A stretch of DNA of 64,000 nt from Rotaria sordida. Taxonomy: Eukaryota > Rotifera > Eurotatoria > Philodinida > Philodinidae. Location of the stretch: contig CAJNOL010000121.1 in assembly GCA_905250125.1 (NCBI GenBank), positions 180,871 to 244,870 of the forward strand, given 5' to 3'. Below, one piece after another: positions 26,230 to 37,400 of this stretch. Made by a program: the position numbers and the translations under genes. Under the pieces are notes generated by a model that was not told the origin of the DNA, did not search any database, and saw only the letters and a program-made list of their open reading frames with translations. How positions within the stretch are numbered: the first letter of the stretch is position 1; every line of letters begins with the position of its first letter.

Positions 26230-27613
26230 GCTACACTGTAAAGAAAAAAGAGTAGAATAATAAACCCCTTAAGGGTTTATGAAAGTGAAACGGACCATAA
26301 GCTCTTTAAGGATTTACAAAAATCAAATATCCTTTCATATACCCTTCGGTAGCGTTTATGACAGGGTATTTGGTTTTCACTGAAACTCATCACTTCACTT
26401 GGAAAAGATGTTGTATCAAATCTAAATAAATGAATAATATATTCTTTGTTGATACTTACAACGGAGTTAGATGTTTAACACAATCGAAATAAATAAATAA
26501 TTTATTTATTTTTTATTGACACTTACAACGGAGTTAGATGTTAAATACAACCTAAATAAATGAATAGTTTATTTTATGTTGATACTTAGAACGGAGTTAG
26601 ATGTTGAATACAGTGTAAATAAATGAATAATTTATTTTTTATTGATACTTACACCGTTTTCGAGATATTTGTCTTACGTTCACACTTACTTAATTCTAAC
26701 GCTAATAATAATTTAAGAAAAGTATTTTGCTAGTCTAGTTTCCGAAGAATATATAAAAGTGTGTTTTATTAGAGATATGAGAATGATAAACGGTTAATTT
26801 TACTTAAAGTTCATTTGTATAATGTAAATGAGTTGATGGAATGTTTTCCTATTTGGAATAGGAAGAATACTACGATATCCATGTGTTACTGTAGCTTTAA
26901 GTGAAAATAGAGAAAGAACTACAAACGGAATGACTGATTCATTTGGTAAACCGGGCAATCCTGTGAAATGATACGACCAATGATATGATAATTCAAATTA
27001 TTCGTTTAAAGCATCTGTTTCCTAAAGTCCTCGTCAATATGAAATCGAATTTTTTTGTCTCGTGATACTGTGAAAATTATGCCAGTTGATCAGCCAAAAA
27101 TTCAATCTTTCACCGAACTTTATTGCTTTACATGTTAAATATTTCATATAGATAAAAAAAAAATATTATGTCTATTCGTTCATGCTTGTAATTATCGTAA
27201 TTTCTTTACTAGAGCAAAACACATAATAAATAGACAAAACACAATAAAACAACAATAGTTATCATTTAAAAAATATAAACTAACAAGATATTGCTTTAAT
27301 ACACAATAACAAGTGAGCCCGTATATATAACGACACCATCATATTACAAGGATTTGTAAAGAAATATCATCTGAAGTATATAACTCAGTTAAAGAATACG
27401 AAGCATAGTAAATCTATTCAGCGGAATCATGTAAAGATATACCTTTTCACTGAAACTATAGAATAATCTATCCTATAGAGTAAAATAATGAACCCTTCTC
27501 TCTAGATTCTACTATAATAAACCATTTTTTGTAGTCTTAAACCCTTGAAGGTTTATGAAAAATTGTACTTAGAGCGAAAGTATATTATTCTACTCTTTTT
27601 TTTTACAGTGTAG
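26230..27613. mobile_element. 1.4-kb non-autonomous DNA element with ~30-bp terminal inverted repeats
   Basis: The left end CTACACTGTAAAGAAAAAAG, running on to AGTAGAATAAT, returns inverted at the right end as ATTATTCTACTCTTTTTTTT then ACAGTGTAG. TA flanks CACTGTAAA on both sides, consistent with a TA target duplication. Inside each end are related AAACCC(C)TT...AAGGTTTATGA blocks. No transposase frame is present, so I call it a non-autonomous TIR element, superfamily undetermined. It contains a short tandem array at 26407-26656. Confidence 0.65.
26407..26656. repeat. Tandem repeat, four units of about 63-66 bp
   Basis: Each unit begins GATGTT, continues with (C/T)AAATAAATGAATAATTTATT-like sequence, and ends TTGATACTTACAACGGAGTTA. 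Four successive, slightly diverged copies lie inside the 1.4-kb terminal-repeat element. Confidence 0.8.
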
Positions 27614-27661
27614 AGTAAGAGTTAGAGAATTCCTCTCAGTCACGGCACAGGATACAAAAAA

Positions 27662-28416
27662 TACAGAATGTCCCAAAAGTTCATCAGGAAAGTTAACGTA
27701 AATATCTTTTATACAATTCAAACAATTTAATTGATTTTTTAAAAAATAATATGTTAGTATGTTCTTTAAAGTTTTGTTTTGTATATCTTAAGATAAATGT
27801 CTGTGCGTTGGTTCAGTAAAAAGATCTTAAATGAAGATTGTATTAAAGTTACATTTCAGTGCTTTTGTGAAACTAGTTTAGCGGAAGATCAAGAATATTC
27901 TGGAAGAACGTAAAAGGCTTGCTTCATGCAATAAACAAAAACGCACCGAGTTATGACTGAATACCTTTCACTGAAATCGTATAAAGCGCAATTTGCTCGT
28001 GGAATAGACAGGCTTTTGCGACAGCTCGAGCACATAATTGTGGTTCATTTTTTACAAACATCATAAACTTCATCGACATTTTCTTATATAATTTTTGATG
28101 ATCTTCCTGAATGTTCTCGGCCTTTCACTGTACTAGTTCTACAAAAGCATTAAAATTTAACTTTAATGTAATCTTCATTTGATGTTTTTATGCCAGAGTT
28201 GACTTGTCGTTTTCGTTTCACAACCATAGGTGACTCAAATTTAATCATTTATAAAACAATTTTTATTCGAATGTTTATCGGCACAGACATTTATCAAAAA
28301 ATATACAAAAAAAAAAAAACTTTAAAAAACATGCTTACATATTATTTTAAAGAAAGTCAATTAAATCACTTCAGTTGTATAAGAGATATTTATGTTAATT
28401 TTCTCGACATTCTGTA
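27662..28416. mobile_element. Palindromic mariner-like derivative with two inverted transposase-fragment arms
   Basis: The element starts TACAGAATGTCCC and ends GACATTCTGTA. Its arms pair over about 250-330 bp: left 27662-27915, right 28088-28416. The right arm has about 85 extra bases that the left has lost. Read inward, each arm encodes a decayed N-terminal transposase piece. The right arm (minus strand from 28290) has IRIKIVL, then KFESPMVV and FCRTSTVKGREHSGRSSK, interrupted by stops. The left arm keeps FCETSLAEDQEYSGRT. The F.ET.(S).....SGR pattern is that of the helix-turn-helix domain of mariner-type transposases. TA flanks both ends. No catalytic domain remains. Confidence 0.6.
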
Positions 28417-28474
28417 TTTTAAGCTAATGTTTTCTTTTGAAAATCTTCACAAACATAAAATTCTTTTATTATAG

Positions 28475-31400
28475 CAATAATTATGTCACCGATGGTTCAT
28501 CAGGTTGTTTATTTCGAAACTTATTTAATAAATTCATGTGTCTCTCTCATTCTTCATCATCATCATCATCATCAGAATGCAAAAAATCTTCGATTCCTCC
28601 TCCATTACCTAATCCTCGTCCAAATATATCAAAATTTCCGAAACGTCATCGTTCAAAACCAATTATGGATAGTTTATTAACATTTATTCAATCATTTTTA
28701 ACTGTTACTGTTGCTGGTATATCAATTGTTTATATTTGTGTTCAACGTACAAATGTAATATATAATGATCATAATGAAAAAATGAATAAAAATTTTTCAA
28801 CAAAATCTTATCTATGTCATATAATTGGTTCAAATAATTCAAATCAAAATATAATTATGCTACCATTATCAATTCTATTAACATTATTTCTATTTATAAT
28901 ACATCAAACAATAAATAGAGATAAAAAAAAAAGTTTTCTACAAAATTTATCATTTCCAATATTAGTTAATCCATTTCAAAAATCAAATCGTTTTCATACA
29001 ATAATTGTATTTGCAATAATATCAAATCAATTAATAACATTATTATATGAAATATTATTTTCAGCAAATATTAATTTTCATCATGGAATATTATATGATT
29101 TAATACGTCGTTTTGGTTTAATTGTACTTTATGGTATAAGATATTTTCCAATATTATTATCATTAAATATTCAATCATTTTTATCAACATTTTTAACATC
29201 AATATTTTTAACATTTGATTTATTATTATCTGTTTATTATGAAGCTAATTGTATTCATGCATTAACATCAATAATTAGTTTAAAAACACATAGACAAATT
29301 GAAATATCACGTATACATTATTTATTCTTAAAATTTTTACCACATTATGCTGCATTAGGACATATTATAGCAAGATTTTATACATTAACATTACGAAATT
29401 TTTTAATATTATGTAAAGGTAATAGTGATAGATGGAATACAATAACAAATTCAACATATCATACAACATCAATTGAATATGATAATGATTGGTATTATAC
29501 AAAAAATTTATTAATTAATAAACGTAAATCTTCATCAACAAGTTATTATTTATATACACAAACAATACATGAAGAAAAAAATTGTTTATGTTTAAAAAAT
29601 TTAATTCATTTATTTTATAAACCAAAAGCATATTTTCGTTATTCATCATTAGTTTTATTTACATATACAGTTTCATTTCTTGTTTTATATAATTTAACAT
29701 GTTCAGTTATATTTTCAAGTACATTTACATTGCGTTTAGTTATGAATTTAACTGGTAATATAATAATTAAATTAATGAATATAACAAATATAAATTTATC
29801 AATAAAATCATTTGAAAATTTATCATTTCAAAATGAAATTTATTTATCATGTTTATTATCATTTTTTATTTATGTTATACAATTATTACTTGGTTTAAAA
29901 AAATATCAAACTGATATGTTAGATTATTATCAAGGAAAATATTATAAAAAAAATCAAGATTTATTGTCATCATCATGTGTTTTACAAAAATCATTTCATT
30001 ATTCTGGTTATCAAGTTGGTTATTTAGCATATGGTTTTATAGTAATAAATTATTTTATGTTTATAACATGTTTATTATTTAAATTATTATTTATACATCC
30101 ATTATTAACGAAAATTCTTTTAAAAATTATATTACCAATGATTATTTTATTTGCGTTAAAACATATTATTGTTTATTGTTTAACAAGATATTTTTTCTTA
30201 AGAGTTATTAAATCAAATAGAAATTTAAGACAAAATATTGAACATGATAGAAAAAATGAACATGATAATTATACAGAAAGACAAGGTAAATTGAATAGGC
30301 TTTTTTTTTTCTAGAAATTTTATTTTCTGTATTAATTTCTTTCGAGATAAATATGTTTATTATTTGTATCAATTATATTAAATCTATCATATTCATGACT
30401 ACATATTTCGATTAATGAGATACAATTCTCTAAATCATAATCCTATCGCTATAAGCATAAGAGTATATCTAGAAAATATATGAAGATCAGTTTGTGATAG
30501 CTATCCAATCTATATTCTCTTGAAGTATTGAAATTTTACAAGTAGAATCAATCGTTAACTTCAGTTTTGAATACATTTCACAGCAAGAGAATACTAAGAA
30601 CAATCTAGTTTGATGTACTGTAAATCAATAAAGATCAATGTATACCATTGTGAACAATGCTAAATGTATATATTTAATTAAAGATTCGATTGGTTGATGT
30701 GAAATACTCAATAAATTGAATTTTAATCTACACATTCTTATTGATTAGTAAAGTGATAGACGATTGAAAGCATACGAAAAAAAAATGATTTTTAATTATA
30801 ATTGAGATGAATTAATTTTCATGAATGGCTATCAATCTTTCCTCCTTATAGTCTATTATACCTAGTGAGTATACAGAATTCAAGTTACTCATGTATTGGA
30901 TCAGTTGTTAGTAGAGCACCCTTTCGAGTACTCTGTTAAGAGTATGTCACAGGATCTTGGTTGGATACTCTGCTGAGATTTGTTTCAGTACATGAATACT
31001 TATTAGATACTTGCCTATAGTGACAGACAAAAGTTTAGCGTAGCTGTATTTTTAAGTTTTCTTCTCGATAGCAATAGCTAGCAAAAGTTTGAAAAAAAAC
31101 ATGTACGTAGTTGAAAGAATTCTCTCTTAGGAGTGATAAGCTCGAAGGTTTCAGCAAAACTGCTTGGATAAGCGTCTGCAAAAAATCAAGACTGGCTATC
31201 TAGTTTTCATTCGAAGCTTTTGACAAAAGATTTTATGTGATAGATTAAAAGGTTCTGACCAAGATGAGACTTCTACGACCTCTCTATGATTTTCCTTCAT
31301 CGAACTGCATTCAACTTACAGAAGGCTCAAAGCATCAAATATGATCAAAACATTAAAATTTTCAATGAAAAGAAGAGAAAAATGTTTCTTGGGCCTACTG

Positions 31401-32627
31401 TAAATTGAATGCAATTCGATGAAGGAAGGGCATGGAAAGATCGAAGACGTTTCACTTCGTTCAGAACCGTTTGATCTATCACGTAAAATCTTTCTTCAAA
31501 AGGTTTAAATAAAAGCCGGAAAACTGGTTTTGGGAATCTTGGTTTTCCACAAATTCTCATCCAAGTAGTTCTGTTGGAGCCTTCGGTTTTACCAATCCTA
31601 ATAGAGAATCTTTTCAACTACACAAATATTCTTGCTAACTACTATCACCGACAAGAAAATTAAAAAATACAACTACTGTAAACTTATGTTCATCACTACA
31701 GTCACTATAGCATTCTACGAAAAATTTGTCAACAAATTAGTAGATTGAACATTTAAAAGTATTTTGAAGTCAAGTGCTGCAAGCGCACAAAGCACTCAAA
31801 GATTCCTGTAACATACTGATAGCAAGGTATCCTGAATTCAGTACATTCACTAGACATATATATATCCAAGGAGTATTCTAAGTAGAAACACTACTGAATA
31901 TAGAGAAATTTTTTTTGATTAAGTAAATCTTTAAAAGTCATCTTTAGAAAATGTTTCATCTAAGATAATATGATTGTTTAGAAAGCAAAAATTTGTCTAT
32001 TGTAAACTGATCATTTTTAATTTAGATCAAGCAATTTATAGTGGTTCAACTGGTTCATCAATATCAACACCTGATGATAACGATCATGATGAATCTCATT
32101 TATTTACATTAGAAAATCGTCATGCCTATTTTCTATTTGTTTATTTTAATTTTTTCTTTGATTGTTTTCTTGGCATAGTATCATGTATTTCACGTTTATT
32201 TAAATCAGGAATTGCTCTTGTACTTTATATGCCAAGACTTGATTATAGTATATTTGGAAGAAGTTTAGAAAAAATTGATAATGGTTATACAGCATATACA
32301 TCATATCTTTATGTTGAAGCTATGCATACACATCCAATTTTAATAACATTTACACAAATTATTTATATGAATATACTTGATAAACGACAACGACAAAAAC
32401 ATTTTTTATTAATTGATGAAAAACAAATAATTGAACAATATAGACGAAAATGTTTACGTTTTCGATGGTTTTTATTAATAACTTTAATGAATAATTTATC
32501 ATTAATACCAACAAGACGACATCATCGAAAATTGACAATAAATAGGCATAAGCAGAAAATAAATCAACGGACATTATCCGATTCATTATTGTCAAATGGA
32601 ACGGTTACAGTTAATATGTGCCAGTGA
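28475..32627 (+). CDS. STRA6-like multi-pass membrane protein (retinol-binding-protein receptor family)
   Basis: Two long exons, 28475-30285 and 32026-32627, join in phase 1 and give about 800 residues. The first begins at a TATTATAG acceptor, so a 5' exon upstream is likely and the true start is not seen. The first ATG inside is at 28536. About nine hydrophobic helices are spread through it, with long charged loops. The C-terminal part carries the family's conserved PRLDYSIFGRSLEKIDNGYT, then THPILITF, equivalent to the STRA6 LLPP...LDPGY...SHP region. STRA6 moves retinol from plasma RBP across the cell membrane; whether this homologue binds retinol is unknown. A 1.74-kb intron holds a foldback element. 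The tail after the last helix is basic and short. The AT-only codon style is the same as in its neighbours. Confidence 0.72.
31010..31705. repeat. Foldback element inside the STRA6-like intron
   Basis: The left arm (about 31010-31335) includes GTAGTTGAAAGAATTCTCTC and CTTCATCGAACTGCATTCAA. The right arm (about 31372-31705) has the same blocks inverted (TTGAATGCAATTCGATGAAG, then GAGAATCTTTTCAACTAC). The arms are about 300 bp, the loop about 40 bp, and similarity about 75% by eye. A 90-residue minus-strand open frame in the right arm matches nothing I know. Confidence 0.6.
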
Positions 32628-34401
32628 AAAATTAAATTGATTCAACAGAAATAAAAAGAACAGTTTTCTTTTTTTCCTTTTCGATGTTGTTATTTGTACA
32701 AATTACTATTGTTATAGTTTGTTTTTCTTTTTAAGAATAGATTTCAGCATTCCAAACAAATCTTATGAATTGGAAATATATATTTCACTTGCCTTTGAAA
32801 ATAAGACATCCTAAAGGTTTCAACCGCTTTTAGAAAATATGGACGAAAAAAAAACAAAAATCTTTGATCAATACATATTTTTGTAGAATAGAACAAATAA
32901 TAATGAGAATTATTGAGAAATACAAAATTCACCACAGAATAGTAACGCTTTGTCGAAATTATAATGCATCACATTTGTACAAATCTTCATGAGTCGTAAT
33001 TTTCCTTTTTGCTGACAATGTTTTTCGCTGATTTCAATATCATCGAATGAACTTACAACCGAAAACTAGTCTGGATCAAACCTGAACGATTCCATATATA
33101 ACATTTTATTTTAATTAACCAGTTCATTACCATATCGATTGATTACCATCTCAGATGGATGTGGGTATAAATCCGGTTATGGATGCAGATCTTCAATTCA
33201 CTTTTAGTAATACCCACACCCAACGAGATGGTAACCAATCGATTTCGTAATGAATTCGTTAACTAAAATGAAATATTATATATACTTAGGGCATACCAAA
33301 AGTAGTAGCAGTGACACTTTAATTTCGTATGGTAGGCTTCAAGGAACTTTCTTTCTATATAGTCTGATAGAGAAAAAACTGCTCTGTCTTTCTATACTAT
33401 TTGATCAGACTTCAACTAATGTCATAATATTAAATTTTCTATAAAACCAATTTTTGTACGATATGTATTGGTTGTACTAGATCATATTTTATTTTCGATA
33501 TGTATCATCTTCTTCTTATTTTTTTTTTATACTTCTTCTCTCTTTTTTTTCTCCTCTTCTCTGAATTAGCCATCAACATGTATAAGTATTTCTACGGGAT
33601 CTCAAACACACTATACAAAAGTGATCTCCGATTTTGATGAAATTTTCAGCGTTTGTAGAGCTTTTTAATTCTAAGCATTTTGATAAAAAGTTTTTTTTAA
33701 AGTTTTTGTCTTCATGGAGATATACACAAAATACTGTTATCAATAATTATCAGTAAAATGTGAAAAACGGATTTTCTATGCAACCTTGACTAATGGTTTT
33801 CGATAGTTTTCTTCACTAAAACGAAGTTAAAAATAAAACTCAAGACTACAAAGTGTTTACTAAAAATCATATTGTAATCACAATAAGAATTGATAATGAA
33901 AATACAATGATTTTGCAGAATATTCTAACAATGTCTTTTTTTCTCAAATATTTGAAAAACAGTGAACTTACATATTTCAATTCAGTGTATTCATTTTGAA
34001 CAACGAGCACAAATGAAATAATGTAAAACAAAACTTTAAAAACCATACAATTATAGAAAGTTCATACATATCAATTGCTTTGTTTAAAAGTTATTCATGT
34101 TCTTTTTTTGTCTGGCAGACTTTTGGCACACTTTGTATTTATATTTCTAGCAAACATAACTATCAGACTTTTAATTTTTTCTTTATAATAACATAATGTT
34201 GGTTCATTTGCACAATTTTATTCACTAAAAAGAAAGACTTGATCAATAATACTATTATGCTTAAAATTTCGTCCATCTTTTCATCAGTAGCATTTCGGAT
34301 TAAATAAATAAAAAAGAAAAAGAATCACCAATGTAAAATTAAACGAAAAATAAAATAAAAAAGAATTAACATATCACACAAAAAAAAAAGAATATTCGAT
34401 A
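32628..34401. other. Convergent intergenic region
   Basis: The STRA6-like gene (+) and spatacsin gene (-) converge here, so both 3' UTRs lie in it. It contains a short hairpin element at about 33100-33290 and T-rich runs near 33510-33550. No coding sequence is recognised. Confidence 0.5.
33100..33290. repeat. Short hairpin element
   Basis: The left arm (AACCAGTTCATTACCATATC, then GATTACCATCTC...GATGTGGGTA) is inverted on the right (TACCCACACCCAACGAGATG, then GTAACCAATCGATTTCGTAATGAA). The arms are about 80 bp with a loop of about 35 bp. The GATGTGGGTAT/ATGGATGCAG vocabulary reappears in the large composite element at 62.2-63.0 kb. Confidence 0.6.
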
Positions 34402-37400
34402 TTATAGAACTCGAATAGTATCACGAATATATGGTGAATCAATAGATGTAAATAAATTTGAATAAGTATTATCATTTGTTATTAATAATTGTTGTAAATG
34501 AATAAGAATAGATGAATCAGTTATATGTAAAAGTATTTCTTGAAAATTTTTAATTGATATTGTATTAAAAGGTTTTTTTAATAAATTTCTTCCCATTGTT
34601 AACATAAATTGATCATCAATTGATATTAATTGTTGAAATTCATTCCAATATACAATTGCGTTTGAATTTTTATTACATATAAATTGTTCTATTAAACAAT
34701 GTGACCATAATGAATGTTCATTATAAGCATCAGCTAAAATAAATGCATGCCAACAACGTTCAAAATTTGGCAATAAATCACGTATTTGTTTTGAATTTAA
34801 ATTTAATATAACTAATCCTTGTTGTTTTTGCATAAATTCAATTTGTAATGATATAAGACGTGCTTGTTTTAAACATTGTTCACTTTGACGACAACAATCA
34901 GCTAAATAAAATGTATCAGCTGCATCAGAATAATATTGAAGTAAACTTTGTAATGTTATTGACATTTCAGCTGATGAATATGGTTGATTAAATTGAAGTG
35001 TTTTTAATAATTTTTCTCCTGCATCACGATACATTACGGCTAATTCATGATGCATATTTAAATTCATTGATATTGATGTAAATGTATGTTCATCATTTGG
35101 ATGATATCGTTTTATATAATCAAATAATGCTGTATTTAAACGTTCATCATTATTATTACTTATTGTTGATAATAATAAATCAAATTGATCAGATTGAAAT
35201 AACATATCAAATATATATATCATTTCAGAATATTGTTGTAAACCCATTAATAAACGAATAAGTAATTGATAACCATTTAATTCATTTAGAAGAAATGCTA
35301 CATGACGAGCATGATCAAGTACTAAACATATTCCTTCCATATGACATGAATTAATAAAACATGTATGTGCATAGATTAATAATTCAATACGAATACGAAG
35401 TAATGGCGATGAAACATCTGTTCATAAAAAAAAATAAATAAATATAGATTTTATTTAAAATCAATTTATTTAGTCTAAATATATAATGGATGATGCAAAA
35501 GTTTTGCATTATTTGGTTTTTTTTTTCAATATAGTATGACAATAACTCATCGTGAAAACTCGATAGTTTTATTATTAGAATCTCTACTACAAAGTTGTGT
35601 AAAAATATTTACCGAAAGCTGATACCTTTTAAGAACATGTTTGACTGAAAAAGTACTTTGCAACTTCACATAAAATCAATGATGAGAAGTACATCTGATC
35701 GATTTGTGTTGCAGTTGGCTTTCGAAACTTTTAGACATGTAATGTGTGAGTGTAACTAACGTGACGCAGGCTTTCTAGTGATATCAAAATATTCGAATTA
35801 CAAAACTACAAATTCCAATAGGAAATTATTTTATTTTAAAAATTTGATTTTCCGTTTACAACGTCCAATGAAGTTTTTCTCATAATGTCTAATAGAAAAA
35901 CTGTATTCTGTATTACATAATGTACTTTTATAGAGAGCTCACTAAACTCTAATTGGACATTAAATATTGGATTTGACTAACTTCAATTGCTAGACAAAAA
36001 TCTTACTTTTCGAAATCACTTATTAGTTGTAAAAGCTTTTCGCTAACAAAGATTGTTAGAAAAATATTGATTTTGAACTCAACCAATAATAGAAAACTTT
36101 TATTTTTACCTCTTTACAATGTCCTATCGTAGTGCGCTACAAAATTCTATAAAAGGTGGAAAATAAATGTGCAGAGAACTTCTTCTTTTACATTATCCAT
36201 TAATAGCATGTTCAGAAATGTATCTGACTATATTGTAAGATGAATAATGACTGAATCTATCAAAAGTAAATTGATGAAATTAGTTTACTATATACAAACA
36301 ATACTCGCAAGAAATTTAACGAGAAATATGTAACCATATTGAAATTAAGTAAAGTTACATGTTGATATTTCAGTTCGAAACAATCATCAATTTGATAAAA
36401 TTCAATTTTCCTTTACCTCACTTTCAAGTTTTAGAATTTATATAGATAAATAGATACACTAGTTGCCATCAGTTGCATCGAAATTGCCAAGTATCAAAAT
36501 TGAGCGTTTAATCTTTAATCCGGCACTCTAGATTTAGTTTTAGAGTCAAAAACTAACGAGCTGGCAGAACAGCTCAAAGGTCATCAATTGAAGTTGATTG
36601 AAGAATTTACAAATGATAGGTTAAGATATATTTGCTATAACCTACGGCAGTTCCCTCCGTAATTCATGAACCAACACTTTTTTTCGATATCTGTTCTTAA
36701 AAAATTCTTTTTAACTAACCTGGTATACCCAAAGAAAGAAATTGATCTTCATACATTTTTGATCTTTCAACAAGTTGTTTTCCAATAGCATCATAATTTT
36801 TTTCATATAAAAGTGAAATAAATTGTTTATATGATTCAATATTATTTGGATCAAATGGCCAACAATGATAATCATCATTTGGATCATTTTTTTCACAAAG
36901 TTTTAATGTTTTATCTGTTTCATCAACAATTAATTCGACAAGTTGTTCACTTGATAATTGTAAATATTTTGAAAATTTTTCAGCTAATTTTATTTTTGTT
37001 GGAAATGATGATGATGGATAAGAAAATATACGTTTTAATAAATTCCATTCATCATTATGTGTATTTGGTTTTAATAAATAACATGAATCAATACGAAAAA
37101 GACGACTTATTTTAAATAATGTATTTATTATTGGTATTAAATGATCATCATGTGATGTTCGTGATAAAAGACGATCAATTAATTTTTGTTTTTGATCATC
37201 AATTGTATTTGATTGATCATGATCTGTTGATGTTATTGATATTGTTCGTAAAACATCTGTTAAATATTTTTTATTAAATTGAGTATTATTATTTATTTCA
37301 GGTAATTGATCAATACGTGTACGAATATCAGATGGTGATAAAATATTTAAATAAAGACGATGTGCATATGAAAAAGCAGTTAAATTATATGTTGTCATAC

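Noticed and set aside
28190..28474. 94-codon plus-strand frame
   Set aside because: It lies in the right arm of the mariner-like palindrome, antisense to the transposase fragment, with no similarity of its own.
31345..31617. 90-codon minus frame in the STRA6-like intron
   Set aside because: Lies in one arm of a foldback; the other arm does not keep the frame.
32359..32595. 78-codon minus-strand frame
   Set aside because: Antisense shadow of the second STRA6-like exon.
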